From Bacillota bacterium (GTDB lineage Bacteria > Armatimonadota > HRBIN16), in assembly GCA_023511455.1 (NCBI GenBank), contig JAIMBJ010000031.1, forward strand, positions 1 to 41,598: a stretch of 41,598 nt of DNA. The letters run 5' to 3'. The notes below the pieces were generated by a model that ran no database searches, was not told the origin of the DNA, and saw only the letters and a program-made list of their open reading frames with translations. Position 1 is the first letter of the stretch; each line of letters begins with the position of its first letter. Shown here piece after piece: positions 16,491 through 24,436 of this stretch. The position numbers were made by a program, and so were the translations under genes.

Positions 16491-17756
16491 CTATGCAACT
16501 ACTGGCACTCGTTGCAGCATCGCCAAGGTCAAATGCGGCACGAAATCGCGATATAGCGCCCGCACATACCGCTGCACCGCTTCACCGTTCAGATACTCCG
16601 TGACGGCACGCAGGTCTATGCCATCGACCTTCGGTATCAGATGGAACTCTTCGCGCCAGGGGTAGCATCGCTCGTCCAGTGCAGCCACCACGCGCGTGCC
16701 TTTGGTATGCGCCACTACCAGATGAGGGAAGCCATAGAAGTCCCGCAAATCCATCGCGTGCTTGAGAGGCATCCAGTAACCCGAATAACAGGTGTTATAG
16801 TCGATCCAGCCTGCGTGCAGGTTCCTGCCTGTCAGGATGGGCACGTCTCCTGCAAGGGGCTGCTGACGCACCAGCGGGTGACGACGCACCTCGGGACTGC
16901 GAGCGGCAAAGCGGATGGTGAAAACTTCCCCGAGTGGTACGCCTTCCTGCTCCATCTCCAGCCATTCCGCGCTTTCAAAGCGGATGATTTCCCCCGAATA
17001 GAGGCTCTTGCGCAGGGCGAGGTGCGCCATACCATCATATAGTTCCAGACCCTGCGCCCCTTTTTGCAGCACCATCACCACCACGCTCACATTGCGTTTC
17101 GGAAACGCCTTGCCCAGATAGTAAACGCGCAGCCCGCCTTGTTCTGCAAGGAAGGCGCGAAGCCGCTTGAAATCATCCAGCACCAGCCAGCTGGCGGGAA
17201 CCACGAACACCAGTCTGCCATCGGGGGCGAGCAGCCGAGTGGCATGCTCGATGAATGCGCCATAAATGTTGAACTTGCCACGCCAGGTGGTGCATCGTTG
17301 TCGGTAGGCGCCTTTGCGTTCGCGCAGCGGGTGGATGGGGTAATGGCTCTCGTCACCGATGATGCCGTAGGGCGGGTTGCCGATGATGATATCGAAGCAA
17401 TCCGAAGGCTCCCACAACAGGAAATCCGCTTCCACAAAGGTGGCAGTGGGCAGGCGTTGCTTCGCCAGCGCGAGTCGTTCCGCGTTGATCTCCACGCCGA
17501 CCAGTTCGTGGTGTGTTCCGTAGCGGTTGGCGAACTCGGTCAGGAAAGGGGCATCGGCACAGGCAGGCTCCAGCACTCGACATCGTTCGCGCGAAGGCTG
17601 TGCGAGGTGCACCATAAACTCCACCAGCTCGCGGGGCGTATACACCACGCCCAGTGCCCTGTCCGATACGTTGCGCACGTCTGTGGAGGACGTGCCTGGT
17701 GTCTGCAGATAGAGGTTTGGTTGCTGGGAACCCCATTTTAGCATAAGCGTTAACAT
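16491..17756 (-). CDS. TaqI-type N6-adenine DNA methyltransferase (orphan)
   Basis: 421 residues from the ATG at 17756 (another ATG lies at 17744). The AdoMet-binding motif is RVLEPACADAPFLTEF, near residue 60. The catalytic motif NPPY is at residues 127-130 (GNPPYGIIGDESHYP). Motif VADFLLWEP-like sequence and WRGKFNIYGAFIEHATRLL follow. The C-terminal specificity region (FTIRFAARSPEVRRHP, ILTGRNLHAGWIDYN, VVAHTKGTRVVA, LYRDFVPHLTLAML) resembles M.TaqI closely as I recall it, so recognition of TCGA is a reasonable prediction. No endonuclease gene is adjacent on either side, so it is an orphan or a remnant of a restriction-modification system. It ends somewhat earlier than M.TaqI, just where the transposase remnant begins. 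The frame continues upstream to 18326 but that part is antisense to the deacetylase. Confidence 0.85.
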   Translation of the reverse strand: MLTLMLKWGSQQPNLYLQTPGTSSTDVRNVSDRALGVVYTPRELVEFMVHLAQPSRERCRVLEPACADAPFLTEFANRYGTHHELVGVEINAERLALAKQRLPTATFVEADFLLWEPSDCFDIIIGNPPYGIIGDESHYPIHPLRERKGAYRQRCTTWRGKFNIYGAFIEHATRLLAPDGRLVFVVPASWLVLDDFKRLRAFLAEQGGLRVYYLGKAFPKRNVSVVVMVLQKGAQGLELYDGMAHLALRKSLYSGEIIRFESAEWLEMEQEGVPLGEVFTIRFAARSPEVRRHPLVRQQPLAGDVPILTGRNLHAGWIDYNTCYSGYWMPLKHAMDLRDFYGFPHLVVAHTKGTRVVAALDERCYPWREEFHLIPKVDGIDLRAVTEYLNGEAVQRYVRALYRDFVPHLTLAMLQRVPVVA

Positions 17757-17885
17757 ACTTATTTTGCCGCATCCCACCGTTGTTCCTGCGAGCCAAGTAT
17801 GCGTGATACAGGAGGATGTCGCCGTGATCGGAGCGAATTGATTAACCGAATAATCGCGAGGAGAATCTCTTCGAGGGTGGTAACC

Positions 17886-18692
17886 GTGCTTGAGGGGACA
17901 AACGACACGTCTTGCATCCGCCTGATTGTGCGTGGGGATGACATGGGCTCGTGTCATGCGGCAAACGAGGCGTGCATCCGCTGTTATCGCGACGGCATCC
18001 TGCGCAGTGTGGAGGTGATGGTTCCCGCCCCGTGGTACCCGGAGGCGGTGCAGATGCTGAGGGAACATCCAGAGCTGGACGTGGGCGTGCATCTGACGTT
18101 GACCAGCGAGTGGGAAGCCTGCAAGTGGGGACCGGTGACGCACGCTCCCAGCCTGTGTGACCGGCGCGGGCGCTTCCTGCCAATGACCAGCCAGCGTCCC
18201 GATTTCCCGCCGGGCACGGGCTTTCTGGAGAGTGGTTATCGTCTGGACGAGGTAGAAGCCGAGCTGCGGGCGCAAATCGAAATCGCGCTGGACGACATTC
18301 CGCAGGTTTCCCATCTTTCCAGCCACATGGGCACGCCAGTGGCAGCTCCAGATCTCCGGGCGTTGACCGAGAGGCTGTCGCGAGAGTACGGGCTACCACT
18401 GGAGCACGAAGGGGTACAATTCACCGCGGGTCTCGGCGGGCAGGAAGCCAGTGCAGAACGAAAGGAAGCCATCCTGCTGGAGATTCTGGACCGTCTGACG
18501 CCGGGCACGTGGCTGCTGGTAGACCATCCGGGGCTGGATACACCGGAGATGTGTGCGCTGGGACATATCGGTTACGAGCACGTGGCGGAAGAGCGGGCGG
18601 CGGTTACAGCCGCCTTTACCAGCCCGCGAGTGGTTCAGCGCATCCGCGAACGCGGTATTCAGTTAATCAGTTATCGGCACCTTTATCGCTGA
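17886..18692 (+). CDS. ChbG/YdjC-family carbohydrate deacetylase
   Basis: 268 residues from a GTG at 17886, with GAGGGTGG upstream. The in-frame sequence from 17799 is not convincing protein and no nearer ATG exists except inside the active-site motif. The metal-binding motif is IVRGDDMGSCHAANEAC near residue 14. Further family signatures are LDVGVHLTLTSEW, SHLSSHMGT and LVDHPG near residue 215. Family members remove acetyl groups from acetylated amino sugars such as diacetylchitobiose. It is divergent from the methyltransferase gene, and only 15 bases separate it from ABC importer B, suggesting that the transporter brings in an N-acetylated or otherwise acylated saccharide (inference). Confidence 0.82.
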   Translation: MLEGTNDTSCIRLIVRGDDMGSCHAANEACIRCYRDGILRSVEVMVPAPWYPEAVQMLREHPELDVGVHLTLTSEWEACKWGPVTHAPSLCDRRGRFLPMTSQRPDFPPGTGFLESGYRLDEVEAELRAQIEIALDDIPQVSHLSSHMGTPVAAPDLRALTERLSREYGLPLEHEGVQFTAGLGGQEASAERKEAILLEILDRLTPGTWLLVDHPGLDTPEMCALGHIGYEHVAEERAAVTAAFTSPRVVQRIRERGIQLISYRHLYR

Positions 18693-18707
18693 GGTGGTGT
18701 TGGGCAG

Positions 18708-21482
18708 ATGCGGTCGCGTGGTTTCTCGTGGAAGCTTTTGACTACCCTCTGGGTGCTAATATTGTTCATCGCAGATAGCGGGGCACAGAAACAGGAGATT
18801 GTCACCATTCGTCTGGCGAACATCCCGCTACGCAGCGCAACCGGCGTACAGAACAAGGCAGAACTGGCGGTTTTTGACGCCTTTTTCAAGAAGTATCCCC
18901 ACTACCGCTTCGAGCGGGTAACAGGGCTTGCCTTGCCCGAAGGGTTGGCGGAAGCGCAGCAGATGATGGCGTTTGCCGCTGACCGTGCGCCCGATGTCTT
19001 TGACCTGAGCATCCGACAGGTGCAGAACTACATCCGGCAGGGCTTACTGTATCCCGTCGACGACCTTATCCGCGAGCATCGCAAGCGCAACCCCGAGTGG
19101 AAGCCCCCTTCGCTGGGGTTGACCGAGCATCACTACGATGCGGCGCGCGGTCCCGATGGCAGGCTGTACGCCGTGGTGAGCGATTACTGGATACTCGGGC
19201 TGTGGTATCGGCGCGACCTGTTCGAGGAGGCAGGCATCGTGCCGCCGCGTCCCCCGAAGGACTGGCAGGAGTACTTCGAATTCGCGCAACGGCTGACCGA
19301 CCCCGAGAAGCACGTGAAAGGCGCGCGCTTCCAGACGGGGCAATACGGTACCGCGTTGCGCACGGGCTACACCGCAGGATACATCTTCACCAACTTCGTG
19401 TATCAGGCGGGCGGCGACATGACGCTGCAGGAGCGCACCTGCCCCTACGATGGCACCGTCAACGAGTTCAAGCAGGAAGACAAGCAGTGTTTGTGCCGCA
19501 AATGTGGACGCAGTCTCGCCAACCAGCCGGTGCGCTGGAAGGTGGCTTACGGGCGCGAGCCGGGGCAACGTGCCCTGCGCTTCTACAAGAAGCTGCGCTG
19601 GACGGAGTGGACACGCTGTCCCGATTGCAAAACGCCCAACAACCTGCCCGTCGCTGTCTGCCCGAAGTGCAAAGAAGAGAACCCCATTCGCTCACCAGTC
19701 GAACGCATCAGCTGTCGCGTCTGTGGCACGGTGATACCGGTGAAGCCGGAGCAAACCCGCTTCCACTGCAAGCAGTGCGGACGCGACCTGCGCGGGCAAC
19801 CCGTGTATGTGGGCGTGGCGCGCGTAGGGGGCGACCCGGTGGAGATGTTCCTGCGGGGCGAAATCGCCATGATGCTGGACCATATCAACCCGCAGGTGAT
19901 TGACCAGGTATTGACACAGGGGGGCTTGCGTCCTGACCAGATTGGGCTGGGTCCTCCGCCCAGCGCAGGAGAGGGTGGTGTACGCGCCGCACTCACAGGG
20001 GGACGCGCATGGGTCATCAGCGCGCGCGCCGCACGCGACCCGAAGGTGCTACAGGCGGCGTGGGACTATCTCGTCTTCCGCTGCAGCGAGGAGGCGCAGC
20101 GTATTATCACGGAGGTGTATGTCAAGAACGGCTACCCGCATCTCATCCGCCCGCAGATGCTGAAAAAGTTCGGCTTCACGGAGGAGTATGAGGACTACGA
20201 GCCGACCTTCCGTCGGGCGATGGAGGAGGCACCGAAATACGGGCGCATCCAGCCGCACGATCCCTACTACCAGCATGTGGAGGGACACGAACTGGCGGTG
20301 CCCATCGATACCATTCTCTACGACGGCGGACAGTATAAAGACCCTGCGAAGGTCATCCAGACCAGCATGAACGAGGTGAACGAGAAACTGTATCGGGTGG
20401 TGCCGCCAGAAGTAGAGCGACGACGCAACACGCTGGGTACTATCATCTTCTTGCTGGTGGCGCCGCTGGTGGTGTACGGTTTCGTGTGGGCGATGCGCGA
20501 GCAATCCGCAGTACATGGCAGTACGCTGACGACTCAGGCAACGCACGTGGTAGGCGCGGGAGCGAAACGCCGCTACACCACCATGCTGGCATGGTCGCTG
20601 ATGTTGCCCGCTTTGCTGACGGTGCTGTTATGGCAGTACCTGCCTCTGATTCGCGGCACGCTGATGGCGTTTTACGACTACAAGCTGTACGGCAACAGCC
20701 CGTTTGTGGGTCTGGCAAACTTCATCGAGGTGATGACCAGCCCCGACTTCTGGAACTCCGTGCGGGCGACGGTGCTATATGTGGTGTTGAATCTGGCTAT
20801 CGGCTTCGTCGCGCCGATTTTTCTGGCATTGCTGCTGCACGAGGTGCCGCGCGGCAAAATCCTGTTCCGCGTCATCTTTTACCTGCCAGCAGTCACGACA
20901 GGGCTGGTCATCATGTTCCTGTGGAAGATGTTCTACGACCCCACGCCCTACGGCTTTTTGAACCGCATCGCGATGCCCGTGCTTCATGCGCTGGGGCTGG
21001 TCTCGCCGGACGTGAAGTACATCGACTGGTTGCATACGCCCGGCCTGGCGATGCTGTGCGTGGTGATTCCCGGCGTGTGGGCGGGGGCAGGACCGGGCAG
21101 TCTCATCTACCTGGCGGCACTGAAAACCGTACCGGAGGACCTTTACGAAGCCATCGCGGTGGACGGGGGCACCTTCTGGCATAAGATGTGGTATATTATG
21201 TTCCCGTCGCTCAAGCCGCTCATCATGATCAACTTCATCGGCGCGTTCATCGGCAGCTTCCACGCCATGCAAAACGTGTTCGTGATGACGGGGGGCGGTC
21301 CCGCCAACTCCACGATGGTGCTGGGCATCCACATCTGGACGAACGCCTTCCTGTATCTGCGCTTCGGCTACGCCACCGCGATGGCGTGGGTGCTGGGATC
21401 GGTGCTGATTGGTTTCACCATCCTGCAGCTGCGTATCCTCAAGCGCGTGGAGTTCCGCGCGGCGCATGCGGTGGAGGGATGA
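18708..21482 (+). CDS. ABC importer B: solute-binding protein with zinc-ribbon-like inserts fused to sugar permease 1
   Basis: 924 residues. A signal sequence (residues 1-26, ending DSGAQ) leads into a family 1 solute-binding domain (APDVFDLSIRQVQNYIRQGLLYPVDDL; WYRRDLFEEAGIVPPRPPKDWQEY). The domain is interrupted by Cys clusters: C245, C261, C263, C266; C304/C307 with C318/C321; C336/C339 with C354/C357. The helix QRALRFYKKL near residue 290 lies between the first cluster and the others. The binding fold resumes with PVEMFLRGEIAMMLDH. One extra helix near 567-587 (TIIFLLVAPLVVYGFVWAM) is followed by a basic linker and then a complete MalF-like permease with coupling loop EAIAVDGGTFWHKMWYIMFP. 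The extra helix puts the permease N-terminus in the cytoplasm, so the topology is consistent with a working fusion. No frameshift is needed. Confidence 0.85.
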   Translation: MRSRGFSWKLLTTLWVLILFIADSGAQKQEIVTIRLANIPLRSATGVQNKAELAVFDAFFKKYPHYRFERVTGLALPEGLAEAQQMMAFAADRAPDVFDLSIRQVQNYIRQGLLYPVDDLIREHRKRNPEWKPPSLGLTEHHYDAARGPDGRLYAVVSDYWILGLWYRRDLFEEAGIVPPRPPKDWQEYFEFAQRLTDPEKHVKGARFQTGQYGTALRTGYTAGYIFTNFVYQAGGDMTLQERTCPYDGTVNEFKQEDKQCLCRKCGRSLANQPVRWKVAYGREPGQRALRFYKKLRWTEWTRCPDCKTPNNLPVAVCPKCKEENPIRSPVERISCRVCGTVIPVKPEQTRFHCKQCGRDLRGQPVYVGVARVGGDPVEMFLRGEIAMMLDHINPQVIDQVLTQGGLRPDQIGLGPPPSAGEGGVRAALTGGRAWVISARAARDPKVLQAAWDYLVFRCSEEAQRIITEVYVKNGYPHLIRPQMLKKFGFTEEYEDYEPTFRRAMEEAPKYGRIQPHDPYYQHVEGHELAVPIDTILYDGGQYKDPAKVIQTSMNEVNEKLYRVVPPEVERRRNTLGTIIFLLVAPLVVYGFVWAMREQSAVHGSTLTTQATHVVGAGAKRRYTTMLAWSLMLPALLTVLLWQYLPLIRGTLMAFYDYKLYGNSPFVGLANFIEVMTSPDFWNSVRATVLYVVLNLAIGFVAPIFLALLLHEVPRGKILFRVIFYLPAVTTGLVIMFLWKMFYDPTPYGFLNRIAMPVLHALGLVSPDVKYIDWLHTPGLAMLCVVIPGVWAGAGPGSLIYLAALKTVPEDLYEAIAVDGGTFWHKMWYIMFPSLKPLIMINFIGAFIGSFHAMQNVFVMTGGGPANSTMVLGIHIWTNAFLYLRFGYATAMAWVLGSVLIGFTILQLRILKRVEFRAAHAVEG

Positions 21483-21485
21483 GCG

Positions 21486-23318
21486 ATGGCGCTGTTCGGT
21501 CCCTGCGAGCAACGCACGCTGACCGCCCGGGTGGTATACGCCTTCATCTACACCGTGCTCATTGTGGGCGCGGTGACGATGATTTATCCCTTCTTGCTGA
21601 TGGTGGGTGCGTCCCTTACCTCCGACACCGACTTCGACGACTGGCGCGTCATCCCCGCCTACCTGCGCGACGATACCGCCCTCTTCCGCAAGTGGATGAA
21701 CGACCGCTACGGCGCGGACTTCAACATCGCCCGACGCATCCATCGGCTGGACATCACCAGCTTTCGCTTCCTGGAGAAAATCCCCGACTACCGCGTCCAC
21801 GACCCCAAAGTGGTGCAGCGCGTGGAAGACTGGTTAGAGTGCGTGAAAACTCTGCCCGACGAGTGGGTGCGCGCGCATTTCATCGACGACCGACGCACCC
21901 GCCTGACCAATCAACGCTATGCCCGCTGGCTGATGCAGAAGTTTAATCACGACATCGATGCCTTCAACCGCCAGTACGACACCAGCTATACCAGCTTCAC
22001 CGAGGTCGCGCCGTTTGAGTACGACCTGACGCACAAATCGCGCAAGGAGACCGCCCCCCTGCGCGAACTGTATCTGGAGTTTCGCCATACCCTGCCTGCG
22101 CACGACCTGATGGCGATTCTGGCGACCGATGCCTTCCTGGCGTGGGTGGAGCGGCACATCGGCGGGGTGAACGAGCTGAACGCGCTGCTGGGCACTCGCT
22201 ACCAGTCGCTCCACGAGGTGCTGTTTCCGAGTGAGCGTCCTGAAGACCCACGATGGCGCGCCCTGTGGGACCGCTATGTGCGGGAGCGGTTTCCTCTGCT
22301 CTTCGTGCGCGTGGAAGGGAACTGGGATGCGCAATGGCAGCAGTTCTTGCGCGAACGCCACCCGCAGCGTCCGTACCTTGCCCAGAGCCGATTCCCTGCC
22401 ACCCTACCGCAGGACGACCTGTACTTTGCCGACTGGGTGCTGTTCACCGATGCCGTCGTTCCCGCCGAAGCCAAGCGTCTCATCACCGTCGAGGGGTTGT
22501 GGCGCGAATGGCTGCGTCAAAAATACGGCACGTTGCAGGCGGTGAACGCCGCGCACGGCACGCGGTGGCAGAGCTGGGAGGAGATTTACCCGCCCCGCGC
22601 CGAGACAGACGTACTCACCTTCTGGCGCAACAAAGACGAGATTCGGCGCGAGTTCCTGACGCGCAACTATCGACTGGTGCTGGACTACATCCTCTTTCAC
22701 GGGCGCGCCCTGTGGAACACCTTCGTGCTGGTGCTGTTGACGGTGCTGGGGCAGCTCACCGTGCAGCCGCTGGCGGCGTACGGGCTATCGCGTTTCAACC
22801 TGCCCTATGCGCACAAGGTGCTTCTCTTCCTGCTGGCGACGATGGCGTTCCCCGCCGAAGTGGCGATGATACCTAACTTCCTGCTGATTAAAGAGCTGGG
22901 CTTGCTGAACACCTACTGGGCACTGGTGTTGCCCGGTCTGGCAAGCGGCATGGGCATCTTCTTGCTGAAAGGTTACTTCGACAGCCTGCCGCGGGAGCTT
23001 TACGAAGCGGCCATGCTGGACGGCGCGGGCGAACTGCGCATGTTCTGGAACATCACCGTGCCGCTGGCGATGCCCATCTTGGCGGTGATAGCGTTGGGTG
23101 CCTTCACGTCCGCTTATGGGGGGTTCATGTGGGCGTTCCTGGTGGTGCAGAAGCCCGAGATGTGGACGATGATGGTCTTCCTGTGGCAGCTGGGGCGCGA
23201 CAGCTACCCCTGGGTCTGGATGGCGAGTCTGGTTATTGCCGCGCTGCCCACGCTGCTGGTGTTCATCTTCGCCCAGAAGATTATCCTGCGCGGCATCATC
23301 GTGCCCACGATGAAGTAG
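21486..23318 (+). CDS. ABC importer B: sugar permease 2 with large repeat-containing ectodomain
   Basis: 610 residues, about twice the usual MalG-type length. After the first helix (residues 17-40) comes about 360 residues of soluble sequence before the second helix (near 407, TFVLVLLTVLGQLTVQPLAAYG). The rest is an ordinary MalG-type permease with coupling loop EAAMLDGAGELRMFWNITVP. The inserted ectodomain contains at least four copies of a loose motif: W, three to five residues, Y/F/I, G or N, then N, a GT- or DT-like pair, an aromatic, S, and E-V/I before P. Copies begin near residues 66, 144, 215 and 338; the last reads WLRQKYGTLQAVNAAHGTRW. The gene starts 3 bases after the fusion gene. 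No ATPase gene follows. Confidence 0.87.
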   Translation: MALFGPCEQRTLTARVVYAFIYTVLIVGAVTMIYPFLLMVGASLTSDTDFDDWRVIPAYLRDDTALFRKWMNDRYGADFNIARRIHRLDITSFRFLEKIPDYRVHDPKVVQRVEDWLECVKTLPDEWVRAHFIDDRRTRLTNQRYARWLMQKFNHDIDAFNRQYDTSYTSFTEVAPFEYDLTHKSRKETAPLRELYLEFRHTLPAHDLMAILATDAFLAWVERHIGGVNELNALLGTRYQSLHEVLFPSERPEDPRWRALWDRYVRERFPLLFVRVEGNWDAQWQQFLRERHPQRPYLAQSRFPATLPQDDLYFADWVLFTDAVVPAEAKRLITVEGLWREWLRQKYGTLQAVNAAHGTRWQSWEEIYPPRAETDVLTFWRNKDEIRREFLTRNYRLVLDYILFHGRALWNTFVLVLLTVLGQLTVQPLAAYGLSRFNLPYAHKVLLFLLATMAFPAEVAMIPNFLLIKELGLLNTYWALVLPGLASGMGIFLLKGYFDSLPRELYEAAMLDGAGELRMFWNITVPLAMPILAVIALGAFTSAYGGFMWAFLVVQKPEMWTMMVFLWQLGRDSYPWVWMASLVIAALPTLLVFIFAQKIILRGIIVPTMK

Positions 23319-23381
23319 GGGCGGAGACAGGAGAACTGGCGGCGCGGACGGAATCTCGCTTTCCAGAAGGAGGCAGCGACA

Positions 23382-24314
23382 ATGGGCAATCGTCAACAGG
23401 TTTTTACCGTGACAGGCAGCGTATCGCCAGAGAAACTCGGCGTCGTTCTGCCGCACGAGCATGTTCTGGTGGACTTTATCGGCGCGGACAGGGTGAGCCG
23501 GTCACGCTACGACCCTGAAGAGGTATACCGCGTCGCGCTGCCCTACCTGCAAAGGCTTCGACAGGCGGGTTGTCGCACGCTGGCAGAGTGTACACCTGCC
23601 TATCTGGGGCGTGACCCCAGGCTGCTGCAACGCCTCAGCCGTGCCAGCGGTCTGTACATCCTTACCAACACGGGCTGGTACGGCGCGGCAAATGACAAAT
23701 ATCTGCCTGCCCGCGCGTACTCCCTCACCGCCGAACAAATCGCCGCCGAATGGATTGCCGAAGCGCAAAAAGGCATTGAGGGCACAGGAATCCGCCCGGG
23801 TTTCATCAAGATTGGCGTAGACCCCGAACCGTCGGAGGTGGATATGCGCCTGCTGGAGGCGGCGGCGCTGGCCCATCGCAAAACGGGATTGACCATCGCC
23901 TCGCACACGGGACCGGGCGCGGCAGCACGCAAGCAGATCGAGCGTCTGGAGCAGGTGGGGGTGCGCCCATCCGCATTCATCTGGGTTCACGCGCAGATGG
24001 AGGGCGATAAATCCATCCATGTTTGGGCAGCAGAGCGCGGTGCGTGGGTGGAGTTCGACGGGGTGTCTCCTGAAACGGTGGAGCAGCACGTGGAGCTTAT
24101 CCTGCACCTGCGTCAGAAGGGCTTGCTGAGCCGGGTGCTGGTGTCGCACGACGCGGGCTGGTATCAGGTGGGTGAGCCGAATGGAGGCACGTTTCGCGAG
24201 TATACCACGTTGTGGACGCACCTGATACCCGCGCTGCGCAAAGCGGGCTTCTCCGATGGGGAGATAGAGCAACTGACGGCAAAGAACCCGCAGAGGGCAT
24301 TTGCGGGAGGATAG
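23382..24314 (+). CDS. Phosphotriesterase-family metal-dependent hydrolase
   Basis: 310 residues of the amidohydrolase superfamily, phosphotriesterase-like branch. All metal ligands of the binuclear site are visible: H25 and H27 (LPHEH), carbamylated-lysine candidate K143 (FIKIGV), H175 (ASHTG), H203 (WVHAQ) and D257 (VSHDAGW). Family members are lactonases, phosphotriesterases or of unknown role, so substrate cannot be stated. In this carbohydrate setting a sugar lactone or sugar phosphate ester is plausible (inference). No signal peptide is seen. A strong Shine-Dalgarno sequence (AGAAGGAGG) precedes the ATG, 63 bases after ABC importer B, so it probably belongs to the same transcript. Confidence 0.86.
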   Translation: MGNRQQVFTVTGSVSPEKLGVVLPHEHVLVDFIGADRVSRSRYDPEEVYRVALPYLQRLRQAGCRTLAECTPAYLGRDPRLLQRLSRASGLYILTNTGWYGAANDKYLPARAYSLTAEQIAAEWIAEAQKGIEGTGIRPGFIKIGVDPEPSEVDMRLLEAAALAHRKTGLTIASHTGPGAAARKQIERLEQVGVRPSAFIWVHAQMEGDKSIHVWAAERGAWVEFDGVSPETVEQHVELILHLRQKGLLSRVLVSHDAGWYQVGEPNGGTFREYTTLWTHLIPALRKAGFSDGEIEQLTAKNPQRAFAGG

Positions 24315-24319
24315 GAGCG

Positions 24320-24343
24320 GGGCACAGATACATCTGTATGCCC
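24320..24343 (+). other. Small hairpin upstream of the sialidase-like gene
   Basis: GGGCA and CAGA pair with TCTG and TGCCC around a TACA loop, with a 2-base bulge, within the 122-base gap after the phosphotriesterase gene. No U-run follows, so it is an imperfect attenuator or mRNA element at best. Confidence 0.3.
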
Positions 24344-24436
24344 GGCGCAGGGAGGGAAAGACAATGTGGCGAACACGGCTTTAATACCCGTCGGTCTCTT
24401 TGTCGTGGTTGACGATACTCATGGGAGGGACAAACG

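Noticed and set aside
17757-18326. Extension of the methyltransferase frame to 18326
   Set aside because: It is antisense to the ChbG-like deacetylase, and the protein from 17756 already has the standard M.TaqI-like length.
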